A stretch of DNA of 64,000 bases from Sporosarcina sp. JAI121 (GCF_013408665.1 NZ_JACCCL010000002.1:350016-414015); one strand, 5' to 3'. Counted from the stretch's first letter, positions 54,191 to 63,606 are shown. Program-made: numbers and translations. The notes: a model not told the origin generated them from the letters alone.

Positions 54191-54472
54191 TTGCGTGCAA
54201 ATAAAAACATGAAAGAAATCATTGTTAAAATTCCGAAACGGATGCTGAATGAAAATGAACATACGGTCGTCCATCAAGAGCTGGACCGTGGTGATTTCGT
54301 TTATATTTCGACAAAGCGATACGTAACTGACTACGAATCAGATGCGATCAGGGAAGAGATGATGAATGGTTATCTCGAAATGTCGCAAATCAACCTCAAA
54401 ATCGCCACGGAATGCTTGCATGTGGAATTTGAAGCCCAGCATACGGTGGAACGTCTCGTAAGCGGAGGATGA
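54191..54472 (+). CDS. mazE: Antitoxin MazE/EndoAI (ribbon-helix-helix)
   Basis: Antitoxin of 93 residues that blocks the MazF RNase. The C-terminal 35 residues ([13 protein letters not shown] ... TVERLVSGG) match the toxin-binding part of Bacillus EndoAI closely. The N-terminal DNA-binding half is much more divergent, though it keeps the [12 protein letters not shown] strand expected of a ribbon-helix-helix. The start is TTG 54191 with GGAGGTG 6 nt upstream. It forms an operon with mazF. Confidence 0.88.
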   Translation: MRANKNMKEIIVKIPKRMLNENEHTVVHQELDRGDFVYISTKRYVTDYESDAIREEMMNGYLEMSQINLKIATECLHVEFEAQHTVERLVSGG

Positions 54473-54476
54473 AAAG

Positions 54477-54827
54477 TTGGCAATAAAACGTGGAGACGTC
54501 TTTTTTGCAGATCTGTCGCCTGTCGTCGGTTCTGAACAGGGAGGTACGAGACCGGTTCTAGTCATCCAGAATGATATAGGCAATCGGTTTAGTCCGACAG
54601 TTATCATTGCGGCAATCACAGCGCAAATTCAAAAAGCGAAATTGCCTACACATGTTGAAATTGATGCGGTGCGTTATGGTTTCGAGCGGGATTCGGTCAT
54701 TCTGCTCGAACAAGTCCGCACAATCGACAAGTCGAGGCTTACAGATAAAATAACACACCTAGATGAATTTTTGATGGAGCAGGTCGATGAAGCGCTCGAA
54801 GTGAGTTTCGGCCTTATCAAATTCTAA
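54477..54827 (+). CDS. mazF: mRNA interferase MazF/EndoA toxin
   Basis: Ribosome-independent RNase of 116 residues; Bacillus EndoA cuts at UACAU. The protein is nearly superimposable on Endo[38 protein letters not shown] and [20 protein letters not shown]. The start is TTG 54477 behind GCGGAGG. A terminator separates it from the sigma-B cascade that follows. Confidence 0.96.
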   Translation: MAIKRGDVFFADLSPVVGSEQGGTRPVLVIQNDIGNRFSPTVIIAAITAQIQKAKLPTHVEIDAVRYGFERDSVILLEQVRTIDKSRLTDKITHLDEFLMEQVDEALEVSFGLIKF

Positions 54828-54844
54828 GCATACATATGATAGAG

Positions 54845-54876
54845 ACACCACGGGGTTCACTCCTGTGGTGTTTTTT
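54845..54876 (+). terminator. Terminator after mazF
   Basis: ACACCAC and GG pair with CC and GTGGTGT around an 8-nt loop, then six T. It isolates mazEF from rsbR. Confidence 0.85.
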
Positions 54877-55017
54877 CAATTTCCTGTCCAACATTTCCCG
54901 TCCAACATTGCATGTCGCAATGGCAGAGATATGACAAAAAAAGTGTATTACGTCACCATTTTCGTTACAATGAATATACAATGATTTTCGAACCCCAAGG
55001 AGGCTTACGGAAAAAAT

Positions 55018-55848
55018 ATGAATACGCGAATGGTTGAAGGTATAGATCAGAACATAAAAGAGATTATTGAACGATGGCAAGTACTAATGAAGGAAGTAAA
55101 GGGAGAAAAGTTTTTCCATTTCATGCCCGCACCACTTATCGAAAAGACCAGCACTGAATTTGCCGCATTGATGACATCGAATATTGATCGGGCGGATGTG
55201 GTCCATTCAGAGAAATTGAATGAATTCACTGAGAAGGTCGTCCGGTTCGGATGGTCCATCAAATTCGTCAATAAAGCGATTGACAACTTTTCAAATATCG
55301 TTTTTGAGCTTTTGGAAGAGAAAGGAATCATTGATCAAAGTAATCTGCGGTCCTTTGTTATGATTTTTGATAACTGGATCGCACCTCTCCGTGAAAGTAT
55401 CATCGAAGCCTATTCCGTGGAATGGGAGCGGACTGTAAGTTTGCAGAAAATCGCTTTGCAGGAACTGTCTGCATCTTTGATACCGGTTTTTGAAAAGATT
55501 TCGGTGATGCCGCTTGTTGGTACAATCGATACAGAACGGGCTAAATTGATCATGGAAAACTTGCTTGATGGTGTAGTGAAGCAGCGTGCGGAAGTCGTTC
55601 TACTGGATATAACCGGTGTCCCGGTTGTGGATACAATGGTCGCCCATCACATCATACAAGCAGCGGATGCAGTACGACTCGTCGGAGCGAAATGTATGCT
55701 TGTAGGAATTCGTCCTGAAATTGCCCAAACGATTGTCACACTTGGAATTGACTTGAATGACTTTACAACGACTAGTACATTGCAACGCGGGATGCAGGAG
55801 GCACTTGGGTTGACAAACCGGACTATAGTGGAGGTTGAACCATCATGA
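55018..55848 (+). CDS. rsbR: RsbR, stressosome co-antagonist (RsbRA type)
   Basis: Stressosome scaffold of 276 residues. The N-terminal 140 residues form the non-heme globin-like sensor turret. The C-terminal STAS domain carries the RsbT-phosphorylated threonines at about 172 and 206 (DTERAK and [10 protein letters not shown]). With RsbS it sequesters RsbT until stress. The ribosome site is AAGGAGG. Its stop overlaps the rsbS start. Confidence 0.95.
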   Translation: MNTRMVEGIDQNIKEIIERWQVLMKEVKGEKFFHFMPAPLIEKTSTEFAALMTSNIDRADVVHSEKLNEFTEKVVRFGWSIKFVNKAIDNFSNIVFELLEEKGIIDQSNLRSFVMIFDNWIAPLRESIIEAYSVEWERTVSLQKIALQELSASLIPVFEKISVMPLVGTIDTERAKLIMENLLDGVVKQRAEVVLLDITGVPVVDTMVAHHIIQAADAVRLVGAKCMLVGIRPEIAQTIVTLGIDLNDFTTTSTLQRGMQEALGLTNRTIVEVEPS

Positions 55849-56207
55849 ATATGCGAATCCCGATTTTAAAACTTAATGATACATTAATTGTTTCGGTTCA
55901 ATGGGAACTTGATGATCAGACTGCGATACAATTCCAGGAAGATCTTTTGAAAAAAATGCATGAAACGACTGCTAGAGGTGTTGTTATTGATTTAACTCCG
56001 ATTGATTTCATTGATTCCTTTATTGCGAAGGTACTGGGAGATGTCATCAGTATGTCAGGTTTGATGGGGGCGAAAGTTGTCATTACGGGAATTCAACCGG
56101 CTGTTGCGATTACACTTATCGAACTTGGAATCCGTTTGGAGAATGTATTGACGGCACTAGATCTCGAAAATGGATTGGACAAACTTCGTAAAGAATTGGA
56201 GGCCTAA
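55845..56207 (+). CDS. rsbS: RsbS, stressosome antagonist of RsbT
   Basis: STAS-domain protein of 120 residues. The phosphorylated serine is Ser58 in [13 protein letters not shown], matching Ser59 in Bacillus. It co-assembles with RsbR and binds RsbT. ATGA overlap with rsbR. Confidence 0.95.
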   Translation: MNMRIPILKLNDTLIVSVQWELDDQTAIQFQEDLLKKMHETTARGVVIDLTPIDFIDSFIAKVLGDVISMSGLMGAKVVITGIQPAVAITLIELGIRLENVLTALDLENGLDKLRKELEA

Positions 56208-56209
56208 AA

Positions 56210-56611
56210 ATGGAGTACTGGTCTTCTGTAGATATATACACGGAGTGGGACATTGTTGCTGCCCGACAACTGGGCCGGAATGAAGCGAAGAAGTCCGGCT
56301 TTGGAACGGTTGATCAGGCGCGAATCACGACAGCTATAAGCGAATTGGCACGCAATATATATTTATACGCAGGGAAAGGCAAAATTGAAATCAAAAGACT
56401 ATCTGAAGATGGGCTTAATGGGATTACAATTATTGCTTCGGATGAAGGTCCGGGAATTCCCGATATGCGTAATGTAATGACGGATGGTTTTTCTACTTCT
56501 GGAGGGCTTGGCGCAGGTATGCCGGGCGTGAAAAGACTTATGGATGAATTCAAAGTGGAAACGGAGCTTGGAGTTGGAACGATAATCACCGCCACTAAAT
56601 GGCTCCGTTGA
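56210..56611 (+). CDS. rsbT: RsbT, serine/threonine kinase and RsbU activator
   Basis: GHKL kinase of 133 residues. ATP-site motifs are the N-box SELARNIYLYA, DEGPGIPD and GGLGAGMPGVKR. After release from the stressosome it activates RsbU. It starts 3 bp after rsbS with an internal GGAGG ribosome site. Confidence 0.95.
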   Translation: MEYWSSVDIYTEWDIVAARQLGRNEAKKSGFGTVDQARITTAISELARNIYLYAGKGKIEIKRLSEDGLNGITIIASDEGPGIPDMRNVMTDGFSTSGGLGAGMPGVKRLMDEFKVETELGVGTIITATKWLR

Positions 56612-56625
56612 GGAGATGATGATGG

Positions 56626-57639
56626 ATGCCTGAGGAAGTTGGGAAACAATATAAAGAAATATTGAAACAATATGTCGACGGGCAAAATGAAGAAGATCTG
56701 TATTTGGGGCAACAGTTCAGCAGACAATTCATTGAAAAGAAAATTTCGCCCGAAGATGTTATTAGCATTCATAAAATGGCGCTTACCGAGGTATTTCCAC
56801 ATATGCCGGACAAATTATGGCATTCGTTCGATTTTCTCATTGAAATGATGATACATTACGGACTTGCACTTAAGGAGCATCAGAGCCTCATCCGGAAACA
56901 GGAAGAACTTCATATGGAGATGAACGTGGCGGCAAAAGTTCAAGATACTTTGCTGAAAACAAAGAAACCGGATTTCAGGGAACTTGATATCGGGTTTGTT
57001 ACGGAGCCGGCTAAACAAATGAACGGCGATTATATTTATTTCCTTAATGATAATAGTTATGAGGCAAGTGTAGCGGTAGCCGACGTTATTGGTAAAGGAA
57101 TACCTGCGGCGCTTTGCATGTCGATGATCAAATTCGGGATGGACAGTTTACAGAAGGAAAACACAAGCCCGCAGCATGTTCTGGACATTGTAAACAGGAT
57201 TGTGGAAAAGAGTGTTGACGATTCAATGTTTATATCAATGTTCTACGGGAAATATAATGCGAAGGATTCCAGTTTCACTTATGGTTCCGCCGGACATGAA
57301 CCTGCACTTTTGTATAAGGCATCTACAGGTACTTTTATAGAGCTGGATGCAAAAGGGCTCCTTCTCGGTGTACAACCGGATGTGGTTTATGAAGAGCGGT
57401 CCATCGTGCTAGAAGAGGGTGACTTTGTCGCCATGATGACGGATGGTGTAACCGAAGTGCGGACGGATACAGGCTTTATAGAAGATGAAGTGATTAAGTC
57501 CATTATGATAGAAGTGAAAAATAAATCCGCGCAGGAAATAGCGGACGCCGTTTACCAGAGGCTTGCCTATCTGCAGAACTTTCATCTGCGGGATGACTTT
57601 ACAATTGTCATTTTTAAAAAAGAGAATGAAAAGGTTTAA
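56626..57639 (+). CDS. rsbU: RsbU, PP2C phosphatase of RsbV
   Basis: Positive regulator of 337 residues. The N-terminal ~110 residues bind RsbT. The C-terminal PPM domain has metal-binding aspartates in QMNGDYIYF, VADVIGKGIPAA and MMTDGVTE. When activated it removes phosphate from RsbV. The sigma-B promoter for rsbV begins in its last codons. Confidence 0.95.
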   Translation: MPEEVGKQYKEILKQYVDGQNEEDLYLGQQFSRQFIEKKISPEDVISIHKMALTEVFPHMPDKLWHSFDFLIEMMIHYGLALKEHQSLIRKQEELHMEMNVAAKVQDTLLKTKKPDFRELDIGFVTEPAKQMNGDYIYFLNDNSYEASVAVADVIGKGIPAALCMSMIKFGMDSLQKENTSPQHVLDIVNRIVEKSVDDSMFISMFYGKYNAKDSSFTYGSAGHEPALLYKASTGTFIELDAKGLLLGVQPDVVYEERSIVLEEGDFVAMMTDGVTEVRTDTGFIEDEVIKSIMIEVKNKSAQEIADAVYQRLAYLQNFHLRDDFTIVIFKKENEKV

Positions 57640-57658
57640 GTCTTCAAGGATAGGGTAA
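57634..57658 (+). promoter_or_regulatory. Sigma-B promoter of rsbV-rsbW-sigB-rsbX
   Basis: GTTTAA, 13-nt spacer and GGGTAA, an excellent sigma-B consensus overlapping the rsbU stop codon. It is at the same place as the autoregulatory promoter of Bacillus. Confidence 0.88.
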
Positions 57659-57708
57659 CTAAATTGATAGGGTAATACTTAAAAAATAGAGAAATTCGGG
57701 GTGTAAAA

Positions 57709-58050
57709 ATGGATTTGAAAGTTGATGTTTTAGAAGATAATAGTGTTCAGCGATATAAAATTGTCGGGGAGATTGATGCGTTCACAGCCCCGAAATTACG
57801 GGAACGCCTTGCGTTGGCCGAGAAAACGAAAGAAATGCAGGCGGAATTGGACTTGTCCCAAGTCCATTATATGGATAGTACCGGTTTAGGTGTCTTTGTC
57901 GGTTTTTATAAAGCGGTTAAGGCCAATGGAGGTCACGTGAAAATTGTTGGCGTGAATACACGTCTTAAAAGACTTTTTGATATAACTGGTTTAGGAGAAG
58001 TCATGGATATTGTCATGGAAGAAAGTGGGGACAGAGATGCAACCGTATGA
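57709..58050 (+). CDS. rsbV: Anti-anti-sigma factor RsbV
   Basis: STAS protein of 113 residues. The regulatory serine is in HYMDSTGLGVF (about residue 57). Unphosphorylated RsbV binds RsbW and frees sigma-B. It is the first gene after the internal sigma-B promoter and overlaps rsbW by 14 bp. Confidence 0.95.
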   Translation: MDLKVDVLEDNSVQRYKIVGEIDAFTAPKLRERLALAEKTKEMQAELDLSQVHYMDSTGLGVFVGFYKAVKANGGHVKIVGVNTRLKRLFDITGLGEVMDIVMEESGDRDATV

Positions 58051-58510
58051 TTACATTGAAATAAGAGTTCCTGCAAAAGCTCAATATGTTGGTGTCGCTC
58101 GTCTCGCGATATCAGGCCTCGCAAGTCGCCTCGGTTTTACTTACGATGAAATCGAAGACTTGAAAATCGCTTCGAGCGAAGCGATTACAAATGCGGTTCA
58201 GCATGCATATAAAGAGAATGACGATGGCGAAGTCGTAGTCGGTTGCGCTCTTTTTGCAGACAAGTTGGAAATCATGGTAGCGGATCACGGAAAAAGTTTT
58301 AATTTCGAGGAAACGAAGAAGCGTGTAGGCCCTTACAACGAACAAGAGGAGGTACAGTTTCTTCGGGAAGGCGGACTTGGACTTTATTTGATGGAAACAT
58401 TGATGGATGATGTGAAAGTGCATCATGAAGAGGGTGTGACGGTCTTTATGACCAAATACCTCGGCGGAGAGCGGGGCGATGAGGATGTCGAACGAACAAT
58501 CTCCTCATGA
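58037..58510 (+). CDS. rsbW: Anti-sigma-B factor and RsbV kinase RsbW
   Basis: GHKL kinase of 157 residues that binds sigma-B and phosphorylates RsbV. ATP-site motifs are SSEAITNAVQHAY, DHGKSF and GGLGLYLM. ATG 58037 was chosen over the upstream GTG. It overlaps sigB by 32 bp. Confidence 0.95.
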   Translation: MQPYDYIEIRVPAKAQYVGVARLAISGLASRLGFTYDEIEDLKIASSEAITNAVQHAYKENDDGEVVVGCALFADKLEIMVADHGKSFNFEETKKRVGPYNEQEEVQFLREGGLGLYLMETLMDDVKVHHEEGVTVFMTKYLGGERGDEDVERTISS

Positions 58511-59315
58511 GTCTGAAGAGAAAGACCGATCCACTTCTGAACCTTCTCCCCGTGAAACGGGAACGAAAGAGGAAGTCCTTCTATGGATAAAAAGGTATCA
58601 GGAGACGAATGACGATGAGGCGCAGACGAATCTTGTACTGCATTATGAACGACTTGTGCAATCGATAGCCCGGAAATATTCAAACGGGAAACCGTTCCAT
58701 GAAGATATTGCCCAAGTGGGTATGCTAGGTCTTCTAGGGGCGATCCGTCGCTATAATCCGGAATTCGGCAGAAGTTTCGAGGCCTTCGCGGTGCCGACAA
58801 TCATAGGTGAAATTAAACGCTTCCTGCGTGATAAGACGTGGGCGATCCATGTTCCAAGACGTATTAAAGAATTAGGGCCGAAAATCAAAGCGGCTGTTGA
58901 ATCGTTGACGGTGGAAATGCAACGTTCGCCCCTAGTGAGCGAAATTGCAGAGTATCTGGATGTGGACGAAGAATTGGTTCTTGAGGCGATGGAAATGGGA
59001 AGGAGTTACCAGGCTCTTTCTATGGATCATACCCTTGATGCGGATTCTGAGGGAGGTACGGTTACACTATTCGATATAATTGGAGAATCTGACGAAGGTT
59101 TTGAAAGAACAGATCAGCGCATGGTAGTTGCCAACGCCCTGAATGTTTTGTCTGAACGCGAAAAACAAATTATCCAGTATACATATATTGAGCAACTAAG
59201 CCAAAAAGAAGCGGGAGAGCGGCTTGGCATCTCCCAAATGCACGTCTCAAGATTGCAGCGAAAAGCGATTAAGAAGTTGCAGGAAGCAATTTTGGCGGCT
59301 GGCGGTGTCTCATAG
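58479..59315 (+). CDS. sigB: RNA polymerase general stress sigma factor SigB
   Basis: Sigma-70 family factor of 278 residues. Region 2 has HEDIAQVGMLGLLGAIRRY and FAVPTIIGEIKRFLRD. Region 3 follows HVPRRIKELG. Region 4 has EKQIIQYTYIEQLSQKEAGE and the helix-turn-helix ISQMHVSRLQRKAI. The first 35 residues are Ser/Glu-rich and longer than in Bacillus. ATG 58479 and 58485 are both possible. It controls its own operon through the promoter at 57634. Confidence 0.95.
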   Translation: MRMSNEQSPHESEEKDRSTSEPSPRETGTKEEVLLWIKRYQETNDDEAQTNLVLHYERLVQSIARKYSNGKPFHEDIAQVGMLGLLGAIRRYNPEFGRSFEAFAVPTIIGEIKRFLRDKTWAIHVPRRIKELGPKIKAAVESLTVEMQRSPLVSEIAEYLDVDEELVLEAMEMGRSYQALSMDHTLDADSEGGTVTLFDIIGESDEGFERTDQRMVVANALNVLSEREKQIIQYTYIEQLSQKEAGERLGISQMHVSRLQRKAIKKLQEAILAAGGVS

Positions 59316-59911
59316 TGGACTCGATACTAACCAAGCATGTAGAAGCGTATGTCTATCAGGAAGCAAAGTTCGGTAACCGGGAATGCGGTGATACCTATTT
59401 CATCCACGCGGAGGAAGAATATTTCATCTGTGCGATTGCGGATGGATTAGGCAATGGGCCGATTGCGCGTCAATCAGCCCAAATCATTCCGAAAGTGCTA
59501 AAAGAATACCATAATGAAACAATCGATGAATTACTTAGCCGCTGCAATGAGCATATGGTACAAAAACGCGGAGCTGCCGTAGCTATTGTGAAAGTGGATT
59601 ATAAACAAAAGACAATTCAATACAGCTGCGTTGGGAATGTCCGTTTCTACATGCTTCATAATCGCAGTAAAATGATCTATCCGTTGCCTGTAATGGGCTA
59701 CCTATCAGGAAGGCCCCAAAAATTAAAGACGCAACAATATGACTATCAAAAAGGTGATCTCTTCTTCCTTCATTCGGATGGTGTAGCTCTGAGAAGCCCG
59801 AAAGCTTCTTTGAAGGAAAGTTCAGGACCTTATGAGTTGTATCAAAATGTGCTGCAATCGATTGAACATGGCGACGACGCCACGTTTATAGCTGGAAGTC
59901 TGCTTCTATAA
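59315..59911 (+). CDS. rsbX: RsbX, feedback phosphatase of the stressosome
   Basis: PP2C-type phosphatase of 198 residues that dephosphorylates RsbS and RsbR to reset the cascade. Metal motifs are ECGDTYF and AIADGLGNGPIA near the start and HSDGVALR near the end. The start is GTG 59315 sharing a base with the sigB stop. A terminator overlaps the stop. Confidence 0.93.
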   Translation: MDSILTKHVEAYVYQEAKFGNRECGDTYFIHAEEEYFICAIADGLGNGPIARQSAQIIPKVLKEYHNETIDELLSRCNEHMVQKRGAAVAIVKVDYKQKTIQYSCVGNVRFYMLHNRSKMIYPLPVMGYLSGRPQKLKTQQYDYQKGDLFFLHSDGVALRSPKASLKESSGPYELYQNVLQSIEHGDDATFIAGSLLL

Positions 59912-59931
59912 AATGGAAGTAGGCTTTTTTT
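59896..59931 (+). terminator. Terminator of the sigma-B operon
   Basis: Eleven-bp stem AAGTCTGCTTC/GAAGTAGGCTT (two G-U pairs), 9-nt loop, then seven T. It includes the rsbX stop. Confidence 0.75.
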
Positions 59932-60018
59932 ATGTCCAGATTCAAGACGCCGCTATGCAGGCGCCTTATGCTTTCCTTATGTTAAAATGAATCTATAGAC
60001 GGAAGGGTGGTTTTATTG

Positions 60019-62175
60019 ATGAGGCATATTGTTGAGGCTACAGCTGGGAAAGCGGCAGTCAGTATACATCAAGCTGAAAAGGTTATCGCATTACTTGACC
60101 AAGGAAATACTGTGCCGTTCATCGCGAGGTACCGAAAAGAAGAAACTGGTTCACTTGATGAAGTGGAGATCAAGGCGGTTGAGGATGCGTACAGTTATGT
60201 AAAAGGCCTCGAACAGCGCAAAGAAGAAGTGATCCGTCTCATCGATGAGCAAGGTAAACTCGATGACAATTTAAGAAAATCGATTGAAAGCGCTACCGTA
60301 TTACAACGAATTGAAGATCTTTATAGGCCATTTAAACAAAAAAGACGTACACGTGCCATGATTGCAATTGAAAGTGGCCTTGAGCCGCTGGCGAAAAACC
60401 TTTTGGAGTTTACTGGAGTTTCACCGGAAGATCTTGCTAGATCTTTCATTAATGAAGAGCTCGGTATTAACGCGATTGAAGATGCATTGGCGGGAGCTAG
60501 GGATATTATTGCCGAGCAATTTGCTGATGACGCTGCAATAAGGGGAAATATTCGAAAATTGGCCTGGGCGGATGGAATGATTGTATCAGCAATACGGAAA
60601 GGGTCAGAAGACAAGCGAAATGTTTTTGAAAACTACTATGAATATGAAGAACCCTTGAAAAAAATCGTCCCGCACCGCGTTTTAGCTTTGAATCGTGGCG
60701 AAAAAGAAGACGTGCTGCGTATAGGTATTTCTTTCCCGGTTGAAAGGATACTTGGGGGACTTGAACGTGAATTAATTCGAAAATCACATTCACCGTCCGC
60801 TGTACAAGTAAAAGAAGCAATTGAGGATGCATTTAAACGGTTGATCGCACCTTCAATTGAACGGGAAATCAGAACGGCACTTACTGAAAAAGCTGAAGAG
60901 CAAGCAATTCATGTGTTTTCCGAGAACCTTAAGAGTCTTCTTCTGCAACCGCCATTAAAGGGGAAAGTAGTTCTTGGGCTTGATCCGGCTTTTCGTACAG
61001 GGTGTAAACTTGCGGTTGTTGATGAAACGGGTAAACTTCTTGAAATATCCGTAATTTATCCCCATCAGCCGCAAATGGAAAAAGAAAAGTCGAAACGGAC
61101 TATTTTAGAATTACTGAAAAGATACCCAATCACCATTATTGCTATCGGGAATGGGACAGCTTCACGTGAATCCGAATTATTCATAGTCGAATGCATCAAA
61201 GATGCGCAAGCAGGCGTTTCCTATGTCATTGTAAATGAAGCGGGTGCCAGTGTATATTCAGCTTCACCACAAGCACGGGACGAGTTTCCTGAACTTCAAG
61301 TCGAGCAACGGAGTGCGGTTTCAATCGCAAGACGCTTGCAGGATCCACTATCAGAACTTGTTAAAATCGATCCGGGTTCGGTCGGTGTTGGGCAATACCA
61401 GCATGATGTCGCGAAAAAACGTCTGTCCGAATCATTATCATTCGTAGTTGAAACCGCCGTGAACCGTGTAGGGGTAGATGTTAACACTGCTTCCTCTTCG
61501 CTGCTTCAATACGTGGCGGGCCTTTCGAAGACTGTTGCGGAAAACATTGTCAAATCCCGTGAAGAGAACGGATTGTTTACAAAACGTAATCAATTGAAGA
61601 AAGTTCCGCGACTTGGCGCAAAAACGTATGAACAGGCAATTGGTTTCCTGAGGGTGCTTGATGCGAAGGATCCGTTCGATTCCACGGGGATTCATCCGGA
61701 AAGTTATCAATTGGCGGAGCAAGTATTAGAAGAAGCGGGGACAAGTAAGAAGATGCTCGGCAAGAAAGAAACGGCAGATGCTCTGTCGACTTTGGATATT
61801 AAAGCTTTAGCTGTTAAATTAGACGTTGGAGAAGTGACGTTAAAAGATATTGTCGATACACTTCAAAGACCGAACAGGGATCCGCGCGATGATTATCCGC
61901 AACCACTTTTGAAAGCGGATGTCCTCGACATGAAAGATCTGTATGAAGGACTTGAGATGCAAGGAACTGTTCGGAATGTCGTAGACTTTGGTGCGTTTGT
62001 TGATATCGGAGTGAAAGAGGACGGTCTCGTCCATATCTCAAAATTAAAAAAGGGATATGTGAAACATCCGCTTGACGTTGTAGCTTCTGGAGATATTGTT
62101 ACTGTATGGGTTGAAGGTATTGATATAGGGAAAGGACGTATTTCGTTGACGATGTTGCCGCCGTCCTCGAAATAA
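60019..62175 (+). CDS. tex: Tex family RNA-binding transcription accessory protein
   Basis: Large nucleic-acid-binding protein of about 718 residues (YdcI in Bacillus). The N-terminal helical part has NTVPFIARYRKEETG. The YqgF-like RNase fold contains LGLDPAFRTGCKLAVVD, helix-hairpin-helix repeats follow (VDVNTASSSLLQYVAGLS). A C-terminal S1 domain (GTVRNVVDFGAFVDIGVKED) completes it. ATG 60019 is 8 nt after AAGGGTGG; TTG 60016 is nearly as good. Confidence 0.93.
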   Translation: MRHIVEATAGKAAVSIHQAEKVIALLDQGNTVPFIARYRKEETGSLDEVEIKAVEDAYSYVKGLEQRKEEVIRLIDEQGKLDDNLRKSIESATVLQRIEDLYRPFKQKRRTRAMIAIESGLEPLAKNLLEFTGVSPEDLARSFINEELGINAIEDALAGARDIIAEQFADDAAIRGNIRKLAWADGMIVSAIRKGSEDKRNVFENYYEYEEPLKKIVPHRVLALNRGEKEDVLRIGISFPVERILGGLERELIRKSHSPSAVQVKEAIEDAFKRLIAPSIEREIRTALTEKAEEQAIHVFSENLKSLLLQPPLKGKVVLGLDPAFRTGCKLAVVDETGKLLEISVIYPHQPQMEKEKSKRTILELLKRYPITIIAIGNGTASRESELFIVECIKDAQAGVSYVIVNEAGASVYSASPQARDEFPELQVEQRSAVSIARRLQDPLSELVKIDPGSVGVGQYQHDVAKKRLSESLSFVVETAVNRVGVDVNTASSSLLQYVAGLSKTVAENIVKSREENGLFTKRNQLKKVPRLGAKTYEQAIGFLRVLDAKDPFDSTGIHPESYQLAEQVLEEAGTSKKMLGKKETADALSTLDIKALAVKLDVGEVTLKDIVDTLQRPNRDPRDDYPQPLLKADVLDMKDLYEGLEMQGTVRNVVDFGAFVDIGVKEDGLVHISKLKKGYVKHPLDVVASGDIVTVWVEGIDIGKGRISLTMLPPSSK

Positions 62176-62198
62176 TGTTTGAAATGGAGGGGATGGCT

Positions 62199-62660
62199 AT
62201 GACGGATGAAGAATTGCAGGAACTGATCGAGAGTGTTTCTAAGGAAACATTCGGCAAGCCTTTCCTCCACATTGCCCGTTTTAACAAAAGACTCAGGACA
62301 ACCGGTGGGCGTTATCTGCTCTCAAACCATTCAATAGAAATTAATCCGTTGGTATTGGATATGCACGGAACAGAAGAATTGGTCGGCGTAATCAAACATG
62401 AACTATGTCACTATCACCTTCATATAGAAGGAAGGGGATATCGCCACCGTGATGCAGACTTCAGAATTCTGCTGAAGCATACGTCTTCTCCGCGTTTTTG
62501 CAGACCTTTAACTGAAGAAAAACAGCGGGTGCAACCGAAACATGTATATGAGTGCACATCATGCAAGCTGCTCTATAAACGTAAAAGAAGAATGGACGTC
62601 CGTAAATACAGGTGTGGGAAATGCGCGGGGCAAATTGAAGAAATACAAGCTGTCAAGTGA
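62199..62660 (+). CDS. SprT-like zinc protein (YdcK-like)
   Basis: A 153-residue SprT-family protein. The zinc-metalloprotease-like HELCH is at residues 67-71 and a C-terminal four-cysteine zinc ribbon (CTSC and CGKC) follows. The bacterial role is unknown; eukaryotic relatives cleave DNA-protein crosslinks. ATG 62199 was chosen because GGAGGGG lies 8 nt upstream. It is the last protein gene before the tRNA-rRNA block. Confidence 0.9.
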   Translation: MTDEELQELIESVSKETFGKPFLHIARFNKRLRTTGGRYLLSNHSIEINPLVLDMHGTEELVGVIKHELCHYHLHIEGRGYRHRDADFRILLKHTSSPRFCRPLTEEKQRVQPKHVYECTSCKLLYKRKRRMDVRKYRCGKCAGQIEEIQAVK

Positions 62661-62741
62661 ATGCCTAGAACTTTGTTCACGTTAAAAACTGCGTTCCGAC
62701 AAGGTTCTAGGCGATTGTTAAAACTAATTTAAGAAAAGGTG

Positions 62742-62770
62742 TTGACGAAATGAATAACACTGTCTATAAT
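62742..62770 (+). promoter_or_regulatory. Promoter of the tRNA cluster
   Basis: TTGACG, 17-nt spacer, TATAAT, a near-consensus sigma-A promoter 73 bp before tRNA-Glu. Confidence 0.85.
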
Positions 62771-62843
62771 TAGAAAAGTCGGTTGGGAACGGCGCTGAAT
62801 TATCAAGCTGAGCAATCCCGCATACGACGTTAATACTTAATAT

Positions 62844-62915
62844 GGCCCCTTGGTCAAGCGGTTAAGACACCGCCCTTTCACGGCGGTATCACGGGTTCGA
62901 ATCCCGTAGGGGTCA
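62844..62915 (+). tRNA. tRNA-Glu (anticodon TTC)
   Basis: Complete 72-nt cloverleaf. Acceptor GGCCCCT pairs with AGGGGTC-type 3' arm; the anticodon loop CTTTCAC is closed by CCGCC/GGCGG; the T arm has GGTTCGAATCC. No CCA is encoded. Confidence 0.95.
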
Positions 62916-63010
62916 TCAAGATTTTTTTGATACGAAGTATTGAGATGAATCATTCTTGAAAAATGAATTAACTTTGTATAGCATAGTCTATCGGCTGAAT
63001 AAGGTAACGA

Positions 63011-63085
63011 TGGGGTATAGCCAAGCGGTAAGGCAACGGACTTTGACTCCGTTACTCGTTGGTTCGAATCCAGCTACCCCAGCCA
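63011..63085 (+). tRNA. tRNA-Gln (anticodon TTG)
   Basis: 75 nt including the encoded CCA. Acceptor TGGGGTA/TACCCCA; anticodon loop CTTTGAC between ACGGA and TCCGT; T arm GGTTCGAATCC. Confidence 0.95.
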
Positions 63086-63194
63086 TTTCATTTAAATGCT
63101 GAGCATTTAAATGAAAATGTGAGAAGCACCGATGGTGATTCGAGTGAATGGGATCCCATATAAGTCTGAATAACTTCTCTCTTATATAAATAGA

Positions 63195-63270
63195 GAGCCA
63201 TTAGCTCAGTTGGTAGAGCATCTGACTTTTAATCAGAGGGTCGCAGGTTCGAATCCTGCATGGCTCACCA
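63195..63270 (+). tRNA. tRNA-Lys (anticodon TTT)
   Basis: 76 nt including CCA. Acceptor GAGCCAT/ATGGCTC; anticodon loop CTTTTAA between CTGA and TCAG; T arm GGTTCGAATCC. Confidence 0.95.
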
Positions 63271-63289
63271 TTTCTTTTAAAAAAGAATG

Positions 63290-63317
63290 TTGACAAATGA
63301 ATTGTACGTTGTATAAT
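63290..63317 (+). promoter_or_regulatory. Internal promoter before tRNA-Leu
   Basis: TTGACA, 16-nt spacer, TATAAT, 22 bp before tRNA-Leu. Confidence 0.8.
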
Positions 63318-63338
63318 AAGATTTGTCGCTAAAACAAC

Positions 63339-63425
<87 letters not shown>

Positions 63426-63532
63426 AAACACTTACGTTATTAAAAAGTCCTTCGCCTCGATGGACAGAGATTTAGTCGCAAATCAAATGGTTATCATTCA
63501 ACTAACGTCGGATGTACCAATGCTATATATAT

Positions 63533-63606
63533 GCGGGTGTAGTTTAGTGGTAAAACCTCAGCCTTCCAAGCTGATGATGAGGGTTCGATTCCCTTCACCC
63601 GCTCCA
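63533..63606 (+). tRNA. tRNA-Gly (anticodon TCC)
   Basis: 74 nt including CCA. Acceptor GCGGGTG/CACCCGC; anticodon loop CTTCCAA between TCAGC and GCTGA; T arm GGTTCGATTCC. Confidence 0.95.
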
